Below, piece after piece: positions 34,337-42,208 of a DNA stretch of 64,000 nt (position 1 is its first letter; each line of letters starts with the position of its first letter). Source of the DNA: Campylobacteraceae bacterium (GTDB taxonomy: Bacteria > Campylobacterota > Campylobacteria > Campylobacterales > Sulfurovaceae); NCBI GenBank assembly GCA_027024155.1, contig JALVTE010000109.1, positions 1 to 64,000 on the forward strand. The letters are read 5' to 3'. The position numbers and the translations under genes were made by a program. The notes beneath the pieces were generated by a model, which worked only from the letters and a program-made list of their open reading frames with translations, ran no database searches and was not told the DNA's origin.

Positions 34337-35457
34337 ATATGTTTACTTGCTACCTTTTTTACAGCTTCTACTACTAAAAGAGCATCTTTTTTACTCATCT
34401 TCCCATTACAAGGCAGAGACATCACTTTTTGATAAGCACTTAAAGCATTTGGAAAACTAAAAATCTTTAAACCATACTTTTGCTTATAGTATTTCGTAAA
34501 GTTTAAAGGAATATAGTGCAAGCCAACCTCTATACCCAACGCTTTTAACTCTCTTGCAAAAGCATCTCTATTTTTATCTACCTCTATTACAAAGTAACTG
34601 TATGGATGCTCATCACTCTTTATAGGTAATTTAATATGTTTAACACCATCCAACTCTTTAAAGTAAATATTTGCAACCTCTCTCTTTTTAGCTATTAATT
34701 CATCTCTTAAATCTACAAGTCTGTTTAGTAAATATGCATTTAAAGCATCTAAACGATAATCACAACCTATATCTTCTATATCATAGAGATAACTTACATC
34801 ACTATTTGTACTCTTTAAGCCATGCTCTCTTAAAAGCGATGCTCTATCATAAAATTTATCACTTTTAAATGTTAAAATAGCACCTTTTATTGTATTATCC
34901 AACTTATAATTTAACGAAAACAGACCAATATCTCCACTAACATCTATACTTGCATCTATATTAGGTCTATCTGTAAAATCTTCTATAACAAGTAGATTAT
35001 TCTCTTTTGCAATCTCTATAATTTCGCTCATATCTTGCTTTAAACCTGCAAAGTGTGTAACTACTATAGCTCTTAACTTCTTACTTTTGTTTTTTGCAAC
35101 TACATCTCTTAAAGAGTCTATACTCATATGGTAAGTCTCTGGCTCTATATCGGTAAAGAGTGGCTCACTATCAAAATGTCTTATAGCTTCTGGAATATCT
35201 ACATAAGAATTAACTGCACATATAACTTTATCACCTCTTTTTAAATCTATTGCACACATACTAAGATGAATTGCCGAAGATGTATTATTAACCGCCAAAG
35301 TATGATTACATATATTACTGCTACAATTTGTTAATTCTAAAAATCTACTCTCTAAATTCTCAACAGCACTCTCTATTTTGCTAAAAAAATTATCTCTATT
35401 TATTTCGCTTAAATTAGATAGAAAAGTTGGTTTGTAAAATGGAACTACATAATTCAT
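34333..35457 (-). CDS. DegT/DnrJ/EryC1 sugar aminotransferase
   Basis: A 374-residue PLP enzyme of the nucleotide-sugar aminotransferase family. The N-terminal VPFYKPTFL and NNTSSAIHLSMCAI bind PLP phosphate; VIEDFTDRPNID replaces the usual E-D-A-A-H segment; LFSLNYKLDNTIKGAIL carries the Schiff-base lysine; and GCDYRLDALNAYLL is a late family motif. The altered E-D segment suggests an unusual substrate. Coupling with lpxK hints at amino-sugar decoration of lipooligosaccharide, but that is inference. Confidence 0.82.
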   Translation of the reverse strand: MNYVVPFYKPTFLSNLSEINRDNFFSKIESAVENLESRFLELTNCSSNICNHTLAVNNTSSAIHLSMCAIDLKRGDKVICAVNSYVDIPEAIRHFDSEPLFTDIEPETYHMSIDSLRDVVAKNKSKKLRAIVVTHFAGLKQDMSEIIEIAKENNLLVIEDFTDRPNIDASIDVSGDIGLFSLNYKLDNTIKGAILTFKSDKFYDRASLLREHGLKSTNSDVSYLYDIEDIGCDYRLDALNAYLLNRLVDLRDELIAKKREVANIYFKELDGVKHIKLPIKSDEHPYSYFVIEVDKNRDAFARELKALGIEVGLHYIPLNFTKYYKQKYGLKIFSFPNALSAYQKVMSLPCNGKMSKKDALLVVEAVKKVASKHI

Positions 35458-35666
35458 AAAATTTTCCTAATATTATTATTCTAAAACTTACTATACTATA
35501 AATAGTATAACATAACATTAATACCCAAAAATAATCTATAGTAACCTTAAGCATATCGATATTTTACTATTTATATTAGTATTTTTACAAAAGTATATTT
35601 TCCTTATTGCACTTTTTATTTTCTTCTTTCAACTTAGCTTTGCCTAGGAGTTCAAGTCTATTTTTT

Positions 35667-36542
35667 TTAAACAAACCTATCTTCAAGCGTAACTAAAAGA
35701 CCAGAAAGAATAACTAAAAATATAGATACTATATTAATCAAAGTTATTTTCTCTCCAAATATAAGAGCTATCCAAATTACAGAGAGAACAGGAGATATAT
35801 ATACTAAAGGGGCTATCTTAGAGGCATCTGCTTTTGATAGTGCATAAATCCATAATATATAAGATAAGCCATTTACAAAAACTCCATTTATAAATATTAC
35901 TACAGAGGACTCTAAATCAGGAATCTCAAAACTACTCCAAAATATCAGAGTTATCAACGAAAATATAGTTGCCCAAAAAAAGTATAAAAATATATTAAAA
36001 TTTATATCACCATTTTGTAATTTAGAGAATATAGAGAATAGAGCAAATGAGATTGCTCCTATAAAGACAATCAACAATACAGATATATTAGAAAAATCTA
36101 TAGAGAAAATATCACCCTTTGTAAATACAATTAAGGCAGCTAAAAATCCAAATATAACAGATACGATTTTATATCTATTTAACTTCTCTTTTAAAAAGAT
36201 AAGTGCAAACAGAGGAAGCAAAGCAGGCCATAGATACTGAACAACTAACACTTCGGTAGAATTTCCTTTAGAGTATCCATAATAGAGGCACAAATAGTAA
36301 AAGAAGCAGCCTAAAAAGCCTAATAGTGCACTCTGTATTATATATTTTATAGTTACAGTTTTAATTTTATTTAAAAAGTTTTTAACCGTTAAAGCTACTG
36401 CAATAGTAGATAAAACATTTGTCCAAAATAGAAATTGCAAACTATCAATATGAATTTGCCCAATTTTAGAGACTAATGGAATAAAACTCCAAGCTAACAC
36501 GCAAGAGAGAGCTAAAAAAGTTGCAGAGTTTTTAAAGCTCAT
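35667..36542 (-). CDS. EamA-family (DMT) transporter
   Basis: A 291-residue drug/metabolite transporter with ten predicted membrane helices in two EamA repeats (roughly 10-145 and 155-285). QYLWPALLPLFALIFLKEKLN and VYISPVLSVIWIALIFGEKI are the paired end-of-repeat signatures. The substrate is unknown; an amino-acid or metabolite exporter is usual. It starts 3 bp after the DUF455 gene and shares its transcript. The 209 bp downstream of it are AT-rich with no feature I can name. Confidence 0.85.
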   Translation of the reverse strand: MSFKNSATFLALSCVLAWSFIPLVSKIGQIHIDSLQFLFWTNVLSTIAVALTVKNFLNKIKTVTIKYIIQSALLGFLGCFFYYLCLYYGYSKGNSTEVLVVQYLWPALLPLFALIFLKEKLNRYKIVSVIFGFLAALIVFTKGDIFSIDFSNISVLLIVFIGAISFALFSIFSKLQNGDINFNIFLYFFWATIFSLITLIFWSSFEIPDLESSVVIFINGVFVNGLSYILWIYALSKADASKIAPLVYISPVLSVIWIALIFGEKITLINIVSIFLVILSGLLVTLEDRFV

Positions 36543-36545
36543 ACT

Positions 36546-37358
36546 CTAACTACACTCTTTAGCACCAAGAGCTATTAATTCAGAGCAGCTAAAACCTGCC
36601 TTTTTTCTACCCTCTATATCGAAATTATTGGCATCTCTGTGCAATCTGTACTTATTTATAATCTCTAAATATCTATCTTGATAATCACTATTTTCAATAT
36701 CACAAAGATATTTAAACCAAATATCACCTTTTCTTACATGGTCTATCTCTTCATCATATATAATATCTAATGCTTCTAAAAGCTCCGCAACTATTGGATT
36801 ATTTTTAAAATTTTGCAACTTTGCTGTTATTTTTGGATTAACATCTAAGCCACTTGCTTCGAAATATCTAGGAATTACTGCCATTCTCTCTATTATGCTA
36901 TGATTAGTTTTATACGATACTTCAAATAACCCCTTATGCACAGGTAAATCTCCATACTCAGCACCCAATTTATTTAAAATTTCTAGTAACATTCTAAAGT
37001 GTCTTATCTCATCTTGTGCTACTATTAGCCAATCTAGTTTATAATCAGTTGGCATATTTGGAAACCTATAAACAGCATCTATTGCTAAATCTATAGCACT
37101 AAATTCAATATGAGTTATCGAGTGTACAAGTGCAATAAGCCCATCTTTAGAGTTAAAATCTTTTCGTTTAGGTAAATCTTTGGGTTTTACAATTTTGCAA
37201 ATTTCTGAGTAAGAGGGGTTCACTTGAACTTTTGGCTCAAAATTGCATTCTTGCTCTTGTGCTCTTAAACAATCTGTAATTGCCCTATTTACTATAAGCT
37301 CTTTTGTGTTAATATCTGCACTAAATAGTGCTATTTCTAATTCGCTATAAAAGTCCAT
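36546..37358 (-). CDS. DUF455 ferritin-like diiron protein
   Basis: A 270-residue protein of the DUF455 ferritin-like family, a four-helix diiron fold. Likely metal-ligand segments are HSITHIEFSAIDLA (about 87-100), VAQDEIRHFRMLL and YDEEIDHVRKGDIWF. The biochemical role is unknown. The start is only 17 bp from the divergently transcribed metallo-beta-lactamase gene, so the promoters must lie inside or across the opposing reading frames. It is followed by the EamA transporter. Confidence 0.83.
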   Translation of the reverse strand: MDFYSELEIALFSADINTKELIVNRAITDCLRAQEQECNFEPKVQVNPSYSEICKIVKPKDLPKRKDFNSKDGLIALVHSITHIEFSAIDLAIDAVYRFPNMPTDYKLDWLIVAQDEIRHFRMLLEILNKLGAEYGDLPVHKGLFEVSYKTNHSIIERMAVIPRYFEASGLDVNPKITAKLQNFKNNPIVAELLEALDIIYDEEIDHVRKGDIWFKYLCDIENSDYQDRYLEIINKYRLHRDANNFDIEGRKKAGFSCSELIALGAKECS

Positions 37359-37375
37359 AAGGAGTATTATATCTT

Positions 37376-37978
37376 ATGCAAATAAAAGTTAAGCCAATGG
37401 GACAGTACCAAACAAACTGTTATATATTAAGTGTAGATAATAAAGATTATATTATAGACCCAGGAGTAGATGCAACTGCTTGGGTTATGAAAAATTGCAA
37501 AAACCCTGTAGCAATACTAAACACACACGGACACTTCGACCATGTCTGGAGCAACAAAGAGTTAAGCGAAAAGTTAAATATACCAATCTACTGCCCAATA
37601 GATGATGCCTTTATGCTAGAGAAAGACCCATTTAATTATGGTACACCAAAATCTAAAGCCACAACTTTAGTTAAGCATAATCAAAAAATTAAAATAGATG
37701 GTGTAGAGTTTACATTTTGGCACTTCCCTGGGCACACACCAGGATGTAGTACAATAGAGTACAAAGATGTATGGTTTAGTGGCGACTTTCTATTCGATGG
37801 CTCTATTGGTAGATGGGATTTTCCATACTCTAGTGCAAAAGATATGATAAAAAGCCTACAAAATGTTAAAAAGTTTAAACAAAATAAGCAAATACTACCA
37901 GGACACGGAGGAGCTACAACTTTAAAAAAAGAGTTAAGACATATAGATTATTGGATAAATGTGGTAGCAAACTCATAA
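37376..37978 (+). CDS. Metallo-beta-lactamase-fold hydrolase (glyoxalase II-like)
   Basis: A 200-residue MBL-fold protein with the zinc motif THGHFDHVW (about 51-59), FPGHTPGCSTIEY and LPGHGGATTLKKE. The short size and GHTPG motif place it with the glyoxalase II/YcbL-like hydrolases. The natural substrate is not decided; thioesters such as S-lactoylglutathione are typical. It has an AAGGAG site just before the ATG. Confidence 0.88.
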   Translation: MQIKVKPMGQYQTNCYILSVDNKDYIIDPGVDATAWVMKNCKNPVAILNTHGHFDHVWSNKELSEKLNIPIYCPIDDAFMLEKDPFNYGTPKSKATTLVKHNQKIKIDGVEFTFWHFPGHTPGCSTIEYKDVWFSGDFLFDGSIGRWDFPYSSAKDMIKSLQNVKKFKQNKQILPGHGGATTLKKELRHIDYWINVVANS

Positions 37979-38082
37979 AATACTCTATTTTACTAAAAAA
38001 TATTAACTTTTTATATATTTTTTAGTATCAAATTAAAGAAATTATGTTATACTTGGGTTAAAATCCATAAAAAGGGTTCATC

Positions 38083-38613
38083 ATGAAACTCAAAAACATA
38101 ATCCTATCAATGGCTACAATTACAACTTTGGCTACTGCAGCAGACCATAATTTGTATCCTAACTCATATTATCTATTTATAAATTACGATAATAATTCAA
38201 ATGAATCAGCCTTAGGAAACACATCATCTTTTGATATACGATATAATCAAAACGATATTCAATTTTCTAACTTCTCAATAGACACACTACAATATGCAAT
38301 GGAGTATACACCATCTGCAAAATATGTAGATTCAGGCAAAACTACTACCATTTTCAAAGGTGGTATGAATGTTTTATGGTATCTCGATAATCCAAGTCCA
38401 TTTAGTTTATATCTATTAGGTGGTGCAGGGTTAAAATATGTTAATTACCAAGAAGACCCTCAAACCATCATAGATATCTATACAAATGTGGCAGCAGGTC
38501 TTGAATATAATATAAGAAACGATATAGCTATAGTGGCAGAAAAAAAGTTTACATATGAAGGTGCAGAAAAAAAGACATACACTACAAGTTTAGGTTTTAG
38601 ATATAGCTTTTAG
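38083..38613 (+). CDS. Small outer-membrane beta-barrel protein
   Basis: A 176-residue exported protein with signal peptide MKLKNIILSMATITTLATAAD and alternating beta-strands ending GFRYSF, a C-terminal phenylalanine that suits BAM-mediated insertion. The size and strand count fit an eight-stranded barrel of the OmpA/OmpW class. It is not closely recognisable. An AAGGG ribosome-binding site precedes the ATG. It is monocistronic, closed by a bidirectional terminator. Confidence 0.72.
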   Translation: MKLKNIILSMATITTLATAADHNLYPNSYYLFINYDNNSNESALGNTSSFDIRYNQNDIQFSNFSIDTLQYAMEYTPSAKYVDSGKTTTIFKGGMNVLWYLDNPSPFSLYLLGGAGLKYVNYQEDPQTIIDIYTNVAAGLEYNIRNDIAIVAEKKFTYEGAEKKTYTTSLGFRYSF

Positions 38614-38619
38614 CATACA

Positions 38620-38648
38620 ATAGGAGTATCAAACACTTGTACTCCTAT
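38620..38648. terminator. Bidirectional terminator, barrel protein / amidase
   Basis: A perfect 9-bp stem (ATAGGAGTA with TACTCCTAT) and 11-base loop between convergent genes. It ends the 12-gene minus-strand run on one side and the barrel gene on the other. Confidence 0.75.
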
Positions 38649-38679
38649 CAATCACAACAACTAAATCCTATATCCTAAT

Positions 38680-39900
38680 TTACTCCATCTCTTTTTCTCT
38701 ATTTTGAAGATACCTTACCACTCCTTCAACAATCCCTTTTGCCTGTAAATCTTGGTATTTTGGATTAAAAAGTCGTGCTCTCTCTTTTGGATTAGATAGA
38801 TAACCTGTTTCAATAAGAATTGCAGGCATCTCTGCACCTACAAGTACATAAAATGGTGCTCCTCTTACTCCACCATCTTTGACACCTTTAAAATGTGCTC
38901 TTAAGTTAGCTAACATATGCTCTTGTACGTCTATAGCTAATCTATTTGATAGTGCTATTTTTGGTCCTGTAAATACTGCATTCAAGAGTACTTTTTTAGT
39001 TGCACTATCTTTACCTTTTAAAATCTCTCTATTCTCTTTTGCCGCAATTCTTTTTGCTCTAGCATTTCTTGTAGTTTGCAAAAAATAAGTCTCTATTCCT
39101 CTTGCAATATTAACTCTTTTTTTATTAGAAATAGAATTAGCATGAATAGATATAAACAGGTCTGCTTTATTTCTATTAGCCTTTCTAATTCTACCACCAA
39201 GAGAGATAAATCTATCATTACTTCGTGTCATTTCAACTTTAAAACCTAAATTTCTTAAACGACGAACAACTTTTTTTGCAATTCTTAAAACTAATGTTTT
39301 CTCTTTATACCCATGCCAATATGTACCAGAATCTTTTCCACCATGACCTGCATCTACCATTATTTTATATTGATGCTTTAAGTTAGTACTATAAACTGTA
39401 TCAATAACTTTTGCAGCATTTCCTACTGGCTCTTTAGAGACATATGAAAAAAGTTTTTTTGCTGAAGTTATCTTTTTTACATTTTTATGCTTAGTACTTT
39501 TTTTATAGTTAGATATTAATTTGGAATTTGGTAATTCAATATAAAATATAGGTTTAGCTTTTTGATAATATCTAATAGCATAAGGCTTTTTGCTATCTAT
39601 AACTAAACGTGCCAAGTCTCTTCTATTTTGAGCTATTCTAACAGATTTAATATCACCATTGAATTTTAAATACTTTTTTAATCTATTGCTAAGTTTAACA
39701 TTCTTAAAATCAAATACATATCTAGTTAGCTCTTTGCCTTTTATAGCTGAAGCCTTTATTTGATTTTTTTTTAAAGATTTACTAAATTCTAATTGTAATT
39801 TAGAATCAGAAACTGTTACATTTTTAAGCATAGTAGAAGCCTCTACTGTGCTTATGAGAAATAAAAAGAATATTATACTAAAAAAAAATCTACTCGCCAT
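38680..39900 (-). CDS. amiC: N-acetylmuramoyl-L-alanine amidase (AmiA/AmiC type)
   Basis: A periplasmic zinc amidase that splits daughter-cell peptidoglycan. A signal segment (1-21) is followed by an AMIN domain (about 22-130) and an amidase_3 domain with VDAGHGGKDSGT, KEKTLVLRIAKK, ISIHANSIS and ILIETGYLSNPKE, supplying the His-Glu-His-Glu zinc and catalytic set. It has 406 residues, typical. In H. pylori the orthologue (AmiA) drives cell separation. It is the last gene of a run that also holds ftsE, ftsX and an EnvC-like gene, the probable activation system. Confidence 0.93.
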   Translation of the reverse strand: MASRFFFSIIFFLFLISTVEASTMLKNVTVSDSKLQLEFSKSLKKNQIKASAIKGKELTRYVFDFKNVKLSNRLKKYLKFNGDIKSVRIAQNRRDLARLVIDSKKPYAIRYYQKAKPIFYIELPNSKLISNYKKSTKHKNVKKITSAKKLFSYVSKEPVGNAAKVIDTVYSTNLKHQYKIMVDAGHGGKDSGTYWHGYKEKTLVLRIAKKVVRRLRNLGFKVEMTRSNDRFISLGGRIRKANRNKADLFISIHANSISNKKRVNIARGIETYFLQTTRNARAKRIAAKENREILKGKDSATKKVLLNAVFTGPKIALSNRLAIDVQEHMLANLRAHFKGVKDGGVRGAPFYVLVGAEMPAILIETGYLSNPKERARLFNPKYQDLQAKGIVEGVVRYLQNREKEME

Positions 39901-40984
39901 TTATTAATTTATCCATTAACTCTTTAACTGTAATTATCTCGTTTAATCTATAACCATTTGCTCCTGTAAAAAATAGTCCAGTATCTAACTTGCCATCATA
40001 TGCATCACTTAAACTATCTGCAATACAATAACCTACAACTTTAGCCTCTTCGCCTCTATGACACGGTGCTACACAGTTAGATATACACTTGATTTTAGGA
40101 GCTTTTTTCTCTTCGATAAGTTTGTGTAAATTTGTTTTAACACCACGAGCAGGATACCCAACAGGTGATTTAAAGAGTTTAATATCTTCTTCTTTAGAAT
40201 CAATTATAACTTTTTTAAACTCATCACTTGCATCACACTCAACAGTACCTATAAATCTAGTACCTAACTGTACACCCTTAGCACCTAAAGCAAACATTTT
40301 TTCTATATCGCTCTTATCCCAAATACCACCAGCAGCAATTACGGGAATATCACCCCAATTTTTTGCCTCTTCTATAACTGGTGGTAAAATCTCTTCTAAC
40401 TGATTCTCTGGTGCAAAGCACTCATCATATTTAAAACCTTGGTGCCCACCACTTAATGGACCCTCTACAATTACAGCATCTGGTAATTTGTTATGAGTCT
40501 TTTTCCATCTTCTACATAAAATTCTTAAAGCTTTAGCTGTAGAAACTATTGGTACAAGTGCTACATCAGGATAATCCTTCGCAGCTTCTGGCATAGTAAG
40601 TGGCAGTCCTGCACCTGTTATAATAATATCTGCTCCAGCTTCACAAGCATCTGCAACTACTCTGTCATACTCATTAATTGCATATAAAACATTACACGCT
40701 AAGGGTTTGTCTCCACAAATTTTTCTAGCATTTTCAAAAATTTTATTTAAACCCTCTTTTGAGTAAAAATTTTCAGCTTCATATGGTCTCCCATTTCCTA
40801 ATACTCTCTTAGAAAAAGCTCTATTTTCATATATGCCTGTTCCGACGGAACTAACTACTCCTAAACCACCCTCTTTGCTAACGGTTCCAGCTAATTTATC
40901 CCAAGATATACCTACACCCATACCACCTTGTATTATCGGCTTTTCAATAGTATGTTTTCCAATTTTTAACGGCTTAAACTCCAT
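39890..40984 (-). CDS. Nitronate monooxygenase-family flavoprotein
   Basis: A 364-residue FMN TIM-barrel protein of the NMO/2-nitropropane dioxygenase family. IIQGGMGVGISWDKLA (N terminus), VEGPLSGGHQGF and IPVIAAGGIWDKSD bind FMN. A cysteine-rich stretch (CISNCVAPCHRGEEAKVVGYC) near 300 is unusual for the family and could hold a metal or a disulfide. Its position next to the amidase and tyrS matches the H. pylori order. The true substrate is unknown; enoyl-ACP reductase-like FabK is a possible alternative. Confidence 0.82.
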   Translation of the reverse strand: MEFKPLKIGKHTIEKPIIQGGMGVGISWDKLAGTVSKEGGLGVVSSVGTGIYENRAFSKRVLGNGRPYEAENFYSKEGLNKIFENARKICGDKPLACNVLYAINEYDRVVADACEAGADIIITGAGLPLTMPEAAKDYPDVALVPIVSTAKALRILCRRWKKTHNKLPDAVIVEGPLSGGHQGFKYDECFAPENQLEEILPPVIEEAKNWGDIPVIAAGGIWDKSDIEKMFALGAKGVQLGTRFIGTVECDASDEFKKVIIDSKEEDIKLFKSPVGYPARGVKTNLHKLIEEKKAPKIKCISNCVAPCHRGEEAKVVGYCIADSLSDAYDGKLDTGLFFTGANGYRLNEIITVKELMDKLINGE

Positions 40985-40985
40985 A

Positions 40986-42194
40986 TTATCCCACCTTTAC
41001 TTTAGCAAATTTTCTCTTTCCTACTTGTAGAACATACTCTCCAGCTTCTAATTTTAACTGCTCATCTTCTACTTTTTTCTGGTCTATTTTAACAGCACCT
41101 TGCTTAATATCTCGTCTAGCCTGAGAAGTAGAAGGCTCTAAATTACACTCTTGTAGAGCTTTACAAATCCAGATACCGCTTTCTAAACTAAACTCTGGTA
41201 TATCATCTGGAATCTCTTTTTTCTTAAATTGTAACTCAAATGCCTCTTGTGCTTTAAGTGCATCTTCTTTAGGGCTAAACTTTTCTGTAATCTCTAATGC
41301 CAAAGCCTCTTTAACTTTTTTAGGATGCAACGTTCCATTTTCGACACCTTGCTTTAACTCTTCAATCTCTTGGCTACTCTTTTGGCTTAAAAGTTCATAA
41401 TATCTCCACATAAGCTCATCACTAATAGAGAGTAGTTTAGCATATATATCTTTTGGCTCTTCATCTATACCAATATAGTTATTTTTAGACTTACTCATCT
41501 TTTCAACGCCATCTAAGCCCTCTAATAGAGGCAACATTAAAATAGATTGTTGTTTGCCTACCCCATAATCTTTTTGTAAATCACGCCCCACAAATAGGTT
41601 AAATCTCTGGTCTGTTCCACCTAACTCAATATCGCTTTTAAGCACTACACTATCGTAACCTTGCAATAGTGGGTATAAAAACTCCATTACACTAATACTT
41701 ACACCCTCTTTATATCGTTTACTAAAATCATCTCTTTCTAACATTCTAGCCACATTATAATGAGATGACAATTCGACCATACCACTAGCACCTAATTTAT
41801 CTGTCCAGCTAGCATTATAGTATACAGTAGTTTTTTCTGGGTCTAATATTTTAAATGCCTGCTCTTGGTAAGTTGCTGCATTTCTTTCTATCTCTTCTCT
41901 TGAAATCATCGGTCTTGTTTTATCTCTACCACTTGGGTCTCCAACAGAAGCAGTAAAATCACCAATAACTAACTGTATATGACCACCATACTTTTGAAAT
42001 GTCGCTAATCTGTTTAATACTACAGAGTGCCCTAAGTGAATATCTGCAGAGGTCGGATCCATTCCAAATTTAACAGTGAACTCTTCACCACTCTCATAAT
42101 ATTTTTTTATTAACTCTTCTATTCTATCTAAACCTATAATATTATCTTTTTCTATACCTCTTGTTATATCTTCTAATGCTTTCTGTACACTCAT
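40986..42194 (-). CDS. tyrS: Tyrosyl-tRNA synthetase
   Basis: A class I aminoacyl-tRNA synthetase, 402 residues. The HIGH motif is ADIHLGHSVV (about 51-60), KMSKS is EKMSKSKNNY, and the C-terminal S4-like RNA-binding domain starts near 340 (STSQARRDIKQGAVKID). It lies 14 bp after spoT and 1 bp before the NMO-like gene. Confidence 0.96.
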   Translation of the reverse strand: MSVQKALEDITRGIEKDNIIGLDRIEELIKKYYESGEEFTVKFGMDPTSADIHLGHSVVLNRLATFQKYGGHIQLVIGDFTASVGDPSGRDKTRPMISREEIERNAATYQEQAFKILDPEKTTVYYNASWTDKLGASGMVELSSHYNVARMLERDDFSKRYKEGVSISVMEFLYPLLQGYDSVVLKSDIELGGTDQRFNLFVGRDLQKDYGVGKQQSILMLPLLEGLDGVEKMSKSKNNYIGIDEEPKDIYAKLLSISDELMWRYYELLSQKSSQEIEELKQGVENGTLHPKKVKEALALEITEKFSPKEDALKAQEAFELQFKKKEIPDDIPEFSLESGIWICKALQECNLEPSTSQARRDIKQGAVKIDQKKVEDEQLKLEAGEYVLQVGKRKFAKVKVG

Positions 42195-42208
42195 ACTATC
42201 TCCTATAT

